Shown here: piece after piece, positions 37,987 to 47,844 of the stretch
How the letters are laid out: each line of letters begins with the position of its first letter
Numbering within the stretch: position 1 is the stretch's first letter
DNA from: JADLGL01 sp963823045
Lineage (GTDB): Bacteria; Pseudomonadota; Alphaproteobacteria; Rhizobiales; Kaistiaceae
Direction: 5' to 3'
DNA: 64,000 bases
Assembly: GCA_963823045.1 (NCBI GenBank)
Contig: CAWGKA010000012.1
Coordinates: 434,001 to 498,000, forward strand
Translations under genes and position numbers: made by a program
Notes under the pieces: model-generated
What the model saw: only the letters and a program-made list of their open reading frames with translations
Database searches by the model: none
Told to the model about the DNA's origin: nothing

Positions 37987-39340
37987 ATGGCGAGGAAACT
38001 CTTCGGCACTGACGGCATCAGGGGGCTGGCCAATTCGCGACCCAATGACGCCGCATGTGGCCTTGCAGGTCGGCATAGCCGCCGGGATCGTCTTCAAGGG
38101 CGGGGATCACTTCGAGCGGCGCCGCGTGGTCATCGGCAAGGATACGCGGCTTGTCCGGCTATATGATCGAGCCGGCTTTGGTCGCCGGCTGCACCGCGGC
38201 GGGCATGGACGTGTTCCTGCTCGGCCCGATCCCGACCCCGGGCGTCGCCATGCTGACGCGCTCGCTGCGCGCCGATCTCGGCGTCATGATTTCCGCTTCG
38301 CACAATCCGTTCGCCGACAACGGGATCAAGCTGTTCGGCCCGGACGGCTTCAAGCTTTCCGATGAAAAGGAAGCGGCGATCGAGGCGCTGGTCAGCCAGG
38401 ACCTGACATCGCGTCTGGCGCCGGCGGCCGAGCTCGGGCGTGCTCGCCGTATCGAAGGCGTGCACGACCGCTACATCGAATTCGCCAAGCGGACGCTGCC
38501 TCGCAATATCGATCTCACTGGCCTGCGTATTGTCGTCGACTGCGCCAATGGCGCTGCCTACCGGGTCGCGCCAGATGCGCTATGGGAACTCGGCGCCGAG
38601 GTGGTGAAGATCGGCTGCGAGCCGAACGGCTTCAACATCAATCTCGAATGCGGCTCGACCGACATCGCCGCATTGCGCCGGCGGGTGCATGAGGTGCGCG
38701 CCGATATCGGCATCGCGCTCGATGGCGACGGTGATCGCGTCATCATCGTCGACGAGCGCGGCGAGGAGGTCGATGGCGATCAGCTGATGGCGGTGGTCGC
38801 CAACTCCTGGGCCGAGGATGGCCGCCTGACCGGCGGCGGCATCGTCGCGACGGTGATGTCCAATCTCGGCCTCGAACGCTATCTGAAGTCGATCGGCCTC
38901 GACCTTGGCGCGCACGAAGGTCGGCGACCGCCATGTCGTGGAATATATGCGCGCCCATGGCTTCAATGTCGGCGGCGAGCAATCGGGCCACATCATCCTT
39001 GCCGACTACGCCACCACTGGCGACGGGCTCGTCACGGCGCTGCAGATCCTAGCGGTGGTGCAGGCGCTCGGCCGACCCGGTGAGCGAGGTTTGCAGGCGC
39101 TTCGAAGCGGTGCCGCAGGTTTTGCGCAATGTCAGGATCGGCGCTGCGTCGCTGGAGAACTCGATCGTCAAGTCGGCGATCGCGGATGGCGAAGGACGCC
39201 TCGCCGGCACGGGGCGGCTGTTGATCCGGCCGTCGGGCACGGAGCCGGTGATCCGGGTGATGGCCGAGGGAGACGATCCGGCGCTCGTCGAGTCCGTGGT
39301 CGGCGACATCGTGAGTGCGCTGTCGGGAGCCGCCGCCTGA
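37987..39340 (+). CDS. glmM: Phosphoglucosamine mutase GlmM, four frameshifts
   Basis: GlmM converts glucosamine-6-phosphate to glucosamine-1-phosphate for peptidoglycan and LPS precursors. Fragments read MARKLFGTDGIRGLANSRP, MTPHVALQVGIAAGIVFKGG, GVMISASHNPFADNGIKLFG (the phosphoserine loop), GIALDGDGDRVIIVDERGEE (Mg-binding loop), FNVGGEQSGHIILADYATTG (sugar loop) and RLLIRPSGTEPVIRVMAEGD (phosphate loop). Breaks lie near 38043, 38150, 38915 and 39078, all single insertions; total 1354 bases (3n+1 after four). The functional motifs are complete. Linkage ftsH-glmM is conserved. The stop overlaps the next ATG. Confidence 0.95.
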
Positions 39341-39961
39341 TGGCGGTCGCCGAAAAGGTCGACCTCAAGCGCGAGCTCAAGGCGTTCTATGCGCCGTCGG
39401 CGAAGAAGATCAGCGTCGTCGACATACCCGCGATCAAGTTCCTCATGGTGGACGGCACGGGTGATCCGAACACTGCCAAGAGCTACGCCGATGCCGTCGG
39501 CGCGCTCTACGCCGTCGCCTATACGCTGAAATTCGCTCGGAAGGCCGCCGGCCAATCGCCGGACTTTGCCGTCATGCCGCTAGAGGGCCTGTGGTGGTCG
39601 GACGATATGGACGACTTCCGCAATGCCAGGAAGGACCGCTGGAAATGGACGGCTTTGATTGCCGTTCCGGATTTCATCTCCGCGGGTGATGTCGCCGCAG
39701 CCAAGGAGCAGGCCGCGGCAAAAAAGGACGTGCCGTCGCTCGACCTTCTGCGTCTCGAATTCATTCCGCGAAGGGAAGGCGGCGCAGATCATGTATTTCG
39801 GCCCCTATGCCGAGGAAGGGCCAACGATCGCCGCGCTGCATCAGTTCATTGCGGACGAGGGTGGCCGTCTTCACGGCAAGCACCACGAGATCTACCTGTC
39901 CGATCCGCGCCGCGCCGATCCGGCGAAGCTGAAGACTATTATCCGTCAGCCTTTCCTCTGA
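39340..39961 (+). CDS. GyrI-like small-molecule-binding domain protein, frameshifted
   Basis: The ATG overlaps the glmM stop (TGATG). The protein reads KVDLKRELKAFYAPSAKKIS, DIPAIKFLMVDGTGDPNTAK and VMPLEGLWWSDDMDDFRNAR, a GyrI/YdeI-like SHS2 fold that in some bacteria hydrolyses or binds toxic small molecules. After one inserted base at ~39775 it continues IMYFGPYAEEGPTIAALHQF and KHHEIYLSDPRRADPAKLKT. The span is 622 bases (3n+1), ~207 residues, the usual size for single-domain members. The true ligand is unknown. Confidence 0.82.
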
Positions 39962-40166
39962 ACTTATCGTCTCGATGGACGGTCGGCACGGCCGCGAAGC
40001 CACGCACCGCGATTGGCCAGCAAACTCCGTACGATCGGCAAGGGCGGCCAGATCAGTAAGGATTCGGTAATAAGTTGATCAAGTATCGAGCGTCCGTCGC
40101 AAATAACGGCGCCGTGATCGCTGCGATCGTCGCTCGCGCCAAGAATATCTTGGTTAAGGAGTGTGC

Positions 40167-40181
40167 TTAACGCCGCCTTAA
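40167..40181. promoter_or_regulatory. CtrA box upstream of an outer-membrane protein gene
   Basis: TTAA-CGCCGCC-TTAA with an exact 7-base spacer, 83 bases before the ATG at 40264. An additional TTAA lies a few bases upstream in the same patch. The position is suitable for promoter control of the following gene. Confidence 0.6.
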
Positions 40182-40263
40182 GGTTTCAGGTGAACAATCC
40201 GTTTCTAAGAAGGCCGTAGGCGCACGTCTCTACGCGCCTTGTCGAGTGACGAAAGGAAACGGA

Positions 40264-41037
40264 ATGGGCCGCTTCGGTAAGACAGTCTTGCTCGGGGGCA
40301 TGGTGCTGATCCTGCCGGTCAGCGCCATGGCGGCTGACCTCCCCGAACCGCCAACCTACTACTATCCAACGCCGACACCTCCGCCGCCTCAATCGGAGTG
40401 GTATCTGCGTCTTGATCTTGGCTTCAAGGATTACCGCCAGCCAACGGTCACGTTCGAATCGACAAATCTCGGCTATCTGGTCCCGGGCACCGGCGAATTC
40501 TTCAACGAAGAGATTACCAGCACCGGCGTCGTCGGTATCGGCTTCGGCTGGGATCCGCAGGGCTTCTTCCGCGCAGACATCACGCTTGATTACGAGTGGC
40601 CCGGGCACTTCCGCGGCAATCTCGAATGCGTGTCCGCCTGCGCTTACACACCATCCTACTCGACCGAGACCGCCGACATCTCTGCCTGGACGCTCTTGGT
40701 CAACGGCTACATCGACTTCGATACGGGCGGTCGCCTGACGCCTTACATCGGCGGCGGTGTCGGCGTGTCCCGGCTGACGACTTCGAATGTCGCGTTCGTC
40801 AATCCGGACTTCACGACCGGTACCTGGACCGGCATGACGACGTGGAACTTCGCCTGGGCACTGATGGCCGGTGCGACGGTCGACGTCACCGACAACATCC
40901 TGATCGATCTCAACTACCGCTACGTCCATCTCGGCAATGCAATGGCCTGGACGACGCTCGATGGCGGTACGCCGATCAACTACAACAACATCACGGCACA
41001 TGAGTTCCGCGCCGGCCTGCGGTTCCAGATGCCCTAG
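40264..41037 (+). CDS. Outer membrane beta-barrel protein (Omp25/31-like)
   Basis: The 257-residue protein begins MGRFGKTVLLGGMVLILPVS with signal cleavage near AMAADLPEP. A Pro/Tyr linker (YYYPTPTPPPPQ) precedes an eight-stranded barrel: EWYLRLDLGFKDYRQPTVTF, GVVGIGFGWDPQGFFRADIT, RLTPYIGGGVGVSRLTTSNV, and the end HEFRAGLRFQM. Such proteins are abundant Hyphomicrobiales outer-membrane components that contact peptidoglycan or LPS. A GAAAGGAAA box precedes the ATG, and a CtrA box lies upstream, as seen for Brucella omp25. A strong terminator follows. Confidence 0.88.
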   Translation: MGRFGKTVLLGGMVLILPVSAMAADLPEPPTYYYPTPTPPPPQSEWYLRLDLGFKDYRQPTVTFESTNLGYLVPGTGEFFNEEITSTGVVGIGFGWDPQGFFRADITLDYEWPGHFRGNLECVSACAYTPSYSTETADISAWTLLVNGYIDFDTGGRLTPYIGGGVGVSRLTTSNVAFVNPDFTTGTWTGMTTWNFAWALMAGATVDVTDNILIDLNYRYVHLGNAMAWTTLDGGTPINYNNITAHEFRAGLRFQMP

Positions 41038-41053
41038 CCGACAAGGCTCGATG

Positions 41054-41087
41054 GAGCGGCGGGCTCGATGTGGCCCGCCGCTCTTTT
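41054..41087 (+). terminator. Rho-independent terminator after the barrel gene
   Basis: Perfect GAGCGGCGGG / CCCGCCGCTC stem followed by TTTT, 17 bases after the stop at 41037. Confidence 0.92.
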
Positions 41088-41141
41088 CACACCGATACAA
41101 CGGCTCCGCCTCAGGCGGGGTGGTAGTGAAGGAACGAGACA

Positions 41142-41390
41142 TTGACGCGCTACACCGAAGACTGGCAACCGACCCGCCGTACCGACCGCCTCGTCATTGA
41201 AGCCGAACTCGCGCAGCAGCCATGGTTTCGCCGCCCGGTGTTCATCATGGCGATCGCAGGCGCACTGGTCGCCATCGCCGCTGCGGTGATGATTTCCGGC
41301 TCCGGTGCCGGGATCGACCCGACCACGACCGGAGCCGTCGACCAAGCCGATCCCGCGCTCGATGGCCTCAACCAGTTCGACGGGATGTAG
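41142..41390 (+). CDS. Hypothetical single-pass membrane protein (82 aa)
   Basis: Starting with TTG behind GAAGGAA, it reads MTRYTEDWQPTRRTDRLVIE and has one membrane helix, RPVFIMAIAGALVAIAAAVM, then a short periplasmic tail rich in Asp/Thr ending LNQFDGM. No family was recognised. Its own ribosome-binding site and the preceding terminator suggest separate expression from the barrel gene. Confidence 0.6.
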   Translation: MTRYTEDWQPTRRTDRLVIEAELAQQPWFRRPVFIMAIAGALVAIAAAVMISGSGAGIDPTTTGAVDQADPALDGLNQFDGM

Positions 41391-41685
41391 ATACTAGCGA
41401 GGTGGGGCGCCGGCTGGCGGTATCCCACCAAGGCGGCCTCTGCCCAACGCAGCCAAGGCGTCCGCGCCTCCTGACACGGCACTGGCATCGACGCCGACAA
41501 TCAACGCGGCGGCACATTGCTCGCTGCCTTGACCCACCGATGCAATCGAACGTTGACCGGGAGTGCTACGCGATGCCGTCATTGCGTTGAAGGCGTCCGC
41601 TTGCCGTCCCGGCTGTTCGTGACCTGCGCCGTTGACTGGCCCAGCGACATGTGCCGATAGATTTTCAGCTGCGAGTGCCGCCAGG
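41391..41685. other. Intergenic region between convergent genes
   Basis: Nearly 300 bases without a supportable gene. Nothing recognisable beyond ordinary GC-rich sequence; no clear terminator hairpin with a T run was found. Confidence 0.5.
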
Positions 41686-42855
41686 CTAGCGGAACATCCC
41701 GTCGAAATGGATGTTGAGGCCGCCGCGGAAATCCACGTCGAACAGCGGCGATCCGAGTTCGCCGATGCCGAGGATTTCCATGAAGCCGGAAGCGCGCGGC
41801 GTCAGCGCTATTTCGACGCCGCCGCCGACTGAATAAAGGCCGCCGCCGATCAGGCCGAAATGCGTGCCCGTCATGTAGCCGATGCCGGCCTTGCCATAGA
41901 CGAGGATGCTCGGCGTGACGAGGTAGCCGACGCGGGCGCTGAGGTCGGTCTCGAGTTCAAGGCAGCTGCTGGGGTCGACGCAGATGGCCGCCGCGACATG
42001 GGCGTTTGCGCCGACGAGAATCGAATCACCGATCACGAAGTTGTAGCCGGCCTGGGCCCCGAGTTCGTGGAACGAGCTTGCTGTGATCCCGGCATAGGGG
42101 CCTGCCCAGTCGAAGCTAGGGGCCATGGACTCGCCCTGATCCGGACCGCCGGTGAAGAAGCTGACATGCGCCGTCACCATATGCGTGCTGAAACGGATCG
42201 TGTGGTCGGTGTTGCCTGGGACGGCCGTCGAAACCACGGAGAACGGCGCGAAAACCATGTATTCATAACCAACGCCAACCGCGACGCGCGGGGTGATCGC
42301 CCAATCGGCGCTGGCGCCGAAGGCAAGACCCGGCACTGGGCCGCGAGCGTGGGTGGTCACCGGGGTAGCGAGGTCCTTCGCGTAGGTGACGAAATGGGCG
42401 ACGGCCAGACCGGCGTTGACGGAGAACATCACCGGTCCGGCGGTGAAGCCGACATTTGCCGTGAGCGTGCCGAACCAGTGTCCCTTGAGGTCGAACTGAT
42501 CGCTCCCCGGAAAGTAGGGGCTGGTGTAGTGGAAGTTGCTGATTCCACCGATCGCCGTGAGGAAGGTGGTGTCGAAGCCGTAGACATACCGGCCGTTCTG
42601 CCAGTTCCAGCCAATGCCGATGCCGAACGGGATGCCGTCAACGGGCACCGAGAATTCCTGGCCCGGGGCGGTGTTGAACCAGCCGTCCGTGTTGAAGTGG
42701 TAGGTGCCGGTTCCCCAGCCATATCCGCCGATTACGTCAACATGCGGCCCGGCCCAGTCCACTTGATCGTCGGCGGATGCAGGCGCAGCCAAGAGGGCGA
42801 GGCCAAGGCCCGCCACGGCCGCGATTCCGCCCGAGAATTGCCGGTAAACCCGCAT
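41686..42855 (-). CDS. Outer membrane protein with two tandem beta-barrel-like domains
   Basis: The 389-residue protein (ATG at 42855; a TTG at 42876 is also possible) starts MRVYRQFSGGIAAVAGLGLA with signal cleavage near APASA. The first domain, from WAGPHVDVIGGYGWG to TAHVSFF (residues ~34-234), is an Omp25-like barrel ending in Phe. A short linker leads to a second unit starting FDWAGPYAGITASSFHELGA and ending GGLNIHFDGMFR (residues ~250-389). Both open with DWAGP, the family's first strand. Two barrels in one chain are unusual. Alternatively the second part completes a single larger barrel. It is divergent from serC. Confidence 0.8.
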   Translation of the reverse strand: MRVYRQFSGGIAAVAGLGLALLAAPASADDQVDWAGPHVDVIGGYGWGTGTYHFNTDGWFNTAPGQEFSVPVDGIPFGIGIGWNWQNGRYVYGFDTTFLTAIGGISNFHYTSPYFPGSDQFDLKGHWFGTLTANVGFTAGPVMFSVNAGLAVAHFVTYAKDLATPVTTHARGPVPGLAFGASADWAITPRVAVGVGYEYMVFAPFSVVSTAVPGNTDHTIRFSTHMVTAHVSFFTGGPDQGESMAPSFDWAGPYAGITASSFHELGAQAGYNFVIGDSILVGANAHVAAAICVDPSSCLELETDLSARVGYLVTPSILVYGKAGIGYMTGTHFGLIGGGLYSVGGGVEIALTPRASGFMEILGIGELGSPLFDVDFRGGLNIHFDGMFR

Positions 42856-43088
42856 TTGCCCAACCCGCCCGTTCAAAGCCCAAACTCAAAATACATGCGT
42901 TCGCGGGGTGCGGCAATTGCTACATCCCGTTCAACCACAGTGCCTCTCGGGTGACCGCGGGCGCCAGAACTGCGGCAAGCGGTCCTCTCGTCCAATGATT
43001 CATCTTGCGGTTCGCTCGTCTTTTCCGTAGAGGCGTCGGCGGGACACCCCTCCCCACTGAGGGGCGGCTATCTGTGAGGGTAGAAGCC
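42856..43088. other. Divergent intergenic region between the double-barrel gene and serC
   Basis: About 230 bases that must hold both promoters. No gene is supportable and no obvious operator was seen. Confidence 0.5.
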
Positions 43089-44259
43089 ATGACCGAGAAT
43101 ACCAGGCCGACAAGACGGCCTGCCGTACCCAATTTCTCCTCAGGCCCTTGCACCAAGCATCCCGGCTGGTCGCTGGAGGGGCTCAGCAACGCCGTTATCG
43201 GTCGTTCGCATCGCTCCGCCCTCGGCAAGGCGCGGCTGAAGCAGGCCATTGATCTCACCCGCGAAGTGCTTCGCGTCCCTGACGATTTCTTGATCGGTAT
43301 CGTCCCGGCGTCGGACACTGGTGCCGTCGAAATGGCGATGTGGTCGCTGCTCGGACCGCGCGGGCTCGATGTCCTCTATTGGGAATCCTTCTCGCGAGGG
43401 CTGGGCGGTCGACGCGCAGACGCAGCTGAAGCTCGCCGAGACGCGCATCATCAGCGCCGATTACGGCAAGCTGCCTGATCTTTCCACCGTCGACTTCACC
43501 CAAGACGTGATCTTCCCGTGGAACGGGACGACCTCCGGCGTGCGGGTGCCGAATGGCGATTGGATCCCGGTCGACCGCGAAGGCCTTACGATCTGCGACG
43601 CGACTTCGGCGGCGTTCGCGCAGGATCTGCCTTTCGACAAGCTCGATGCCACCACCTTCTCCTGGCAGAAGGTGATGGGCAGCGAAGCTGCGCACGGCAT
43701 TCTCATCCTGAGCCCGCGTGCGGTGGAACGGCTCAAGACGCATCAGCCGAGCTGGCCGGTGCCGAAGATCTTCCGCCTGTTCGAAGACGGCAAGCTGATC
43801 AAGGGCATCTTCGAGGGCGCTACGATCAACACGCCGTCGATGCTGGCGGTCGAGGATTATATCGACGCGCTCAACTGGGCGAAGTCGGTCGGCGGCCTTG
43901 ACGGAATGTTCGCCCGCGCCGATGCCAACACCAAGATCATTACCGATTGGGTGGAGCGCACCCCGTGGGTGGATTTCCTCGCGGTCGACCCGGCAACGCG
44001 GTCCAACACGTCGATCTGCCTGTCGATCGTCGATCCCGATGTTGTTGCGGCCGGCGCCGTCGCCAACGTCGCCAACGGCATCGTCAAGCAGTTGGAAGGC
44101 GAGGGCATCGCGTATGATTTCGGTGCCTATCGCGACGCGCCTCCAGGCCTGCGCATCTGGGCCGGCGGCACTGTCGAAGGTTCCGATCTCGAAGTGCTGA
44201 CCGATTGGCTCGACTGGGCCTTCGCCAGCCAGAAGGCGGCCCTCAGCTCGGCCGCGTAA
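43089..44259 (+). CDS. serC: Phosphoserine aminotransferase, frameshifted
   Basis: SerC makes phosphoserine from 3-phosphohydroxypyruvate and glutamate using PLP. The protein begins MTENTRPTRRPAVPNFSSGP and contains RSHRSALGKARLKQAIDLTR and IVPASDTGAVEMAMWSLLGP. One extra G near 43402 breaks the frame; it then reads WAVDAQTQLKLAETRIISAD, ICDATSAAFAQDLPFDKLDA and TTFSWQKVMGSEAAHGILIL, with the PLP lysine in WQKVMG. The span is 1171 bases (3n+1), ~390 residues, the long alphaproteobacterial/archaeal-type SerC. serA follows after 114 bases. Confidence 0.95.
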
Positions 44260-44269
44260 CTATGGCGTC

Positions 44270-44291
44270 CCGGGCCGAGCGTCGGCCCGGA
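44270..44291 (+). other. GC-rich hairpin between serC and serA
   Basis: CCGGGCCGA-GCG-TCGGCCCGG is a 9-bp stem with no U tract, 11 bases after the serC stop. It may tune serA expression or protect the serC 3' end. Confidence 0.45.
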
Positions 44292-44373
44292 GCGTCACCC
44301 CAACACAATCCAATTCACGGCGTTGCGGCGCTCCGTATTGCTTCGACCGTACCGTCGACCGGGAGAGTCAACC

Positions 44374-45961
44374 ATGGCCCCACGTGTTCTCATTTCCGAC
44401 GCCCTGTCCGAGACGGCCGTCGAGATCTTCGCCAGGCGCGGCGTCGCCGTCGACTACCAGCCGGATCTCGGCAAGGACAAAGACGCTCTGCTCGCGATCA
44501 TCGGCGAGTATGACGGCCTCGCCATCAGGTCCGCGACGAAGGTCACGGAGAAGGTGATCGCGGCTGCGGACAAGCTCCGCGTCATCGGCCGCGCCGGCAT
44601 CGGCGTCGACAATGTCGACGTGCCGAAGGCAACGGCGCGCGGCATTATCGTGATGAACACGCCGTTCGGGAACTCGATCACCACGGCCGAGCACGCGATC
44701 GCCATGATGTTCGCGGTGGCGCGTCAGATTCCGGTGGCCGATGCGTCGACGCAGGCCGGCAAGTGGGAGAAGAACCGCTTTCTCGGCACCGAGATGACCG
44801 GCAAGACGATCGGCATCATCGGCTGCGGCAATATCGGTTCGGTGGTCGCCGACCGCGCGATAGGTCTGAAGATGCGTGCGATCGCCTATGATCCGTTCCT
44901 GTCGAATGAACGGGCGATCGAGATCGGCGTCGAGAAGGTCGACCTCGAGGAGCTGCTGCGGCGCGCAGACGTCATCACGCTGCACACGCCGCTGACCGAC
45001 AAGACGCGCGGCATCATCGACGCGCGCGCGCTCGAGCAGATGAAACGCGAGGCGATCCTGATCAACTGCGCACGCGGTGGTCTTGTCGTCGAGGAAGACC
45101 TTGCCGCGGCGCTCAAGTCCGGCGAGATCGCCGGCGCCGGCATCGACGTCTTCTCGACCGAGCCGGCAACGGACAGCGTTCTTTTCGGTGCGCCGAATGT
45201 CGTTTGCACGCCGCATCTGGGCGCTTCGACCAGCGAAGCACAGGAGAACGTCGCGCTGCAGGTCGCCGAGCAGATGGCCGACTATCTCATCGACGGCGCC
45301 GTCAGCAACGCGCTCAACATGCCGTCGATCACCGCGGAGGAAGCGCCGCGGCTGACACCGTTCGTGACGCTCGCCGATCAGCTCGGCTCGTTCGCGGGCC
45401 AGCTGACCGAGACCGGCGTTCGCGGTCATCCGCATCGAATATGAGGGCACCGCCGCCGAAATGAACACGCGGGCGCTGACGGCGGCCGTGCTTACCGGCT
45501 TCCTCAAGCCTTTGCTGCAATCGGTGAACATGGTCTCCGCTCCGGCCGTTGCGCGTGAGCGCGGCATCCAGGTGGAGGAGGTGCGGCGCGAGCAGCAGGG
45601 TGCCTATGAGGGCTATATCCGCGTGACGGTCGCGACCGACCGGCGCGAGCGCGACGTCGCCGGCACGGTGTTCAGCGGCGGGCGCCCGCGCATCATCCAG
45701 GTGAAGGGCATCAGCATGGAGGCGGAGCTTCTGCCGAGCATGCTCTATGTCACCAACAAGGACCGGCCCGGCTTCATCGGACGCCTCGGTTCGGCGCTCG
45801 GAGCGGAGGGGGTCAATATCGCCACCTTCAATCTCGGCCGCAGCGCTGCCGGCGAAGACGCGATCGCCCTCATCGGCGTTGACCAGGAACTCACCGATGC
45901 CGTCGTCGACAAGGTTTCGGCCGTTGACGGCGTGATTCAGGCAAAGCGTTTACGCTTCTGA
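44374..45961 (+). CDS. serA: D-3-phosphoglycerate dehydrogenase, frameshifted
   Basis: SerA commits 3-phosphoglycerate to serine. It begins MAPRVLISDALSETAVEIFA and shows VIGRAGIGVDNVDVPKATAR, the NAD-binding IGIIGCGNIGSVVADRAIGL, INCARGGLVVEEDLAAALKS (catalytic Arg) and PHLGAST (catalytic His). One extra G at ~45422 shifts the frame; the second part gives RIEYEGTAAEMNTRALTAAV and the C-terminal ACT domain YVTNKDRPGFIGRLGSALGA. The span is 1588 bases (3n+1), ~529 residues, the long form with intervening and ACT domains. Serine feedback is therefore likely. Confidence 0.96.
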
Positions 45962-46063
45962 CGCGCTTTCCGCCGTCTTTGCACCTTGGTTCGGGCCATC
46001 CTCGGTCACAATCGGCCGCTATGGGCTGACCTGCCAAGGGGGCATTTCGCGGAGGAAAGCATC

Positions 46064-47686
46064 ATGAAGCGTTTGGCACTGATAGCCGTCGCAAGCTTCG
46101 GGGCATTCACTGCCCCCGCTTGGGCCGACGAGCTCACCATCGACGCTCCAATCAAATCGGTCGTGGTCTACCCGCAGGGAGCGGCGGTCACGCGTGAAGG
46201 TCCGGCAACGTTGCCGGCGGGGAACACGACACTGATCATCGACCACATTCCGGTCGGGATCGACACCAGCAGCGTGCGCGTCGAGGGCATCGCCGGCGGC
46301 GATGCGCAGATCCAGTCGGTGACTGTGCGAACCGGCAAGACCGAAAGCGACAACCCAGAACGCGACCGGCTCGTCGCGGAGATCGACGATCTGCGCGATC
46401 AGCTTCTGATGCTGCAGGACCAGCAGACCGCGCTTGAAGCGGAACGCGAATTCATCGGCAATCTCATCGACGAAGGTCCGGGTGGTTTCGCCGATTTCCT
46501 CGGCGGGCAGGGCGCCGGCATCGACCAGTGGCAGACGGCGTGGACGGCGATCGGCGAGGGCCTCGCCGCGGTCCAGTCGCAGCTGCGTCAGCTGCAATTC
46601 CAGCAACGGGACATTCAGGAGCAGATCGACGATCTCACCAACCAGATCGCCAATCTGCCGAGCGAGCCGCGGCACTATGAAATCGTCATCGAGGTTGCGG
46701 CCAACGCGACCACCGATGTTACGATGGCCGTCAATTACCGCGTCAGCGATGCGCGCTGGACGCCTGCCTATGACGCCATGCTGACCACCGGCGACGCGGG
46801 CGGGGAACCGGCCATCACGCTGGTGCGGCGCGCCGACATCACCCAGAACACCGGCGAGGACTGGACGGACGTCGCGATAACGCTGTCGACGACGCGTCCC
46901 ACAGGCGGCACGGCTGCGCCGGTCGTTAGCGAGGCGATCATCGGCGCCTATAACTATGACACGGCGCGCGTCGGTGCGGCGGCGCCTGCGGACGAGGCCG
47001 TCGCGGCGGGCCTGGTGGCTCCGGCCCCGATCGCTCAGACCGAGGCCGTCGCCGATTTTGGTGATTTCCGCGCCAACTACATCATCCCGGTGCCGGTCAG
47101 TGTGGAAAGCGGCGGCGGGGCGCGATCGGTCCAGATCGCAACAGAGGAAGCGCCGGCGCATCTTTATGTCGACGTGGCGCCGCGCTTCTCGGAGCAGGCT
47201 TTCTTGACCGCCGCCTTCACGCTCGATTCGGAAGCGCCGATCCTCGCGGGCCGGGTCAACCTCTTCCGCGACGATGCCTATGTCGGGACCGGCAACCTTG
47301 CCTTCAGCAACCCAGACGAGGAGATATCGCTCGGCTTTGGGGCCGACGATCAGGTGCATGTCACCTGGACGCTGGCGGACCGCTCGACCGGCGAGCGTGG
47401 GCTTCTGACCCGCGTCACGTTCGACGAGCGCGAATATCACGCCATCATCGACAACGGCCATTCGCGCGCGATCGAGATCACCGTGACCGACCGCATCCCA
47501 GTCTCCGATGACGAACGCATCGAGGTCGATCAGCTGTCGCGGACGACCGAGCCGACCGAGGTGGACGTCAACGGTCAACGCGGTGTTCTTGCGTGGACCT
47601 ACGAATATGAGCCGGGCGAATCGCGGACGATCGTCAACGCCTATTCGGTGACCTGGCCGACCAGTCTCAACGTCTACGGCCTGTAG
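46064..47686 (+). CDS. DUF4140/DUF4139 (mucoidy inhibitor MuiA-like) secreted protein
   Basis: The 540-residue protein has a signal peptide (MKRLALIAVASFGAFTAPAW) and starts mature at ADELTIDAPIKSVVVYPQGA, matching the DUF4140 N-terminal unit. Residues ~90-195 form a coiled coil (DRLVAEIDDLRDQLLMLQDQ). The C-terminal DUF4139 region contains YRVSDARWTPAYDAML, YIIPVPVSVESGG and the ending ITVTDRIPVSDDERIEV, a beta-rich sandwich. The family is widespread but functionally obscure; some members affect mucoidy. A GGAGGAAAG box sets the start at 46064. It is probably periplasmic. Confidence 0.87.
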   Translation: MKRLALIAVASFGAFTAPAWADELTIDAPIKSVVVYPQGAAVTREGPATLPAGNTTLIIDHIPVGIDTSSVRVEGIAGGDAQIQSVTVRTGKTESDNPERDRLVAEIDDLRDQLLMLQDQQTALEAEREFIGNLIDEGPGGFADFLGGQGAGIDQWQTAWTAIGEGLAAVQSQLRQLQFQQRDIQEQIDDLTNQIANLPSEPRHYEIVIEVAANATTDVTMAVNYRVSDARWTPAYDAMLTTGDAGGEPAITLVRRADITQNTGEDWTDVAITLSTTRPTGGTAAPVVSEAIIGAYNYDTARVGAAAPADEAVAAGLVAPAPIAQTEAVADFGDFRANYIIPVPVSVESGGGARSVQIATEEAPAHLYVDVAPRFSEQAFLTAAFTLDSEAPILAGRVNLFRDDAYVGTGNLAFSNPDEEISLGFGADDQVHVTWTLADRSTGERGLLTRVTFDEREYHAIIDNGHSRAIEITVTDRIPVSDDERIEVDQLSRTTEPTEVDVNGQRGVLAWTYEYEPGESRTIVNAYSVTWPTSLNVYGL

Positions 47687-47697
47687 CAAAATGCGCT

Positions 47698-47724
47698 TGC
47701 GGGGCGGGTTTATCCCGCCCCGCA
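47698..47724. terminator. Long GC hairpin between the DUF4139 gene and purA
   Basis: TGCGGGGCGGG-TTTAT-CCCGCCCCGCA, an 11-bp perfect stem a few bases after the stop at 47686. No T run follows on the plus strand, so termination efficiency is uncertain. Confidence 0.6.
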
Positions 47725-47844
47725 GCAAACGGGCCAAGGCCATTGGTCGGGTTACGCTTTGCGACGGGCGGCGTCGTTAGTGTATGACGGGCCGCAAACA
47801 TCACCCGCCCGGCCTCGCCGCCTGCAGAAAACGGATCGTTGTCC

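Noticed and set aside
46019..47743. 574-codon minus-strand open frame opposite the DUF4139 gene
   Set aside because: It is an antisense shadow; the plus strand has a signal peptide, ribosome-binding site and family motifs.
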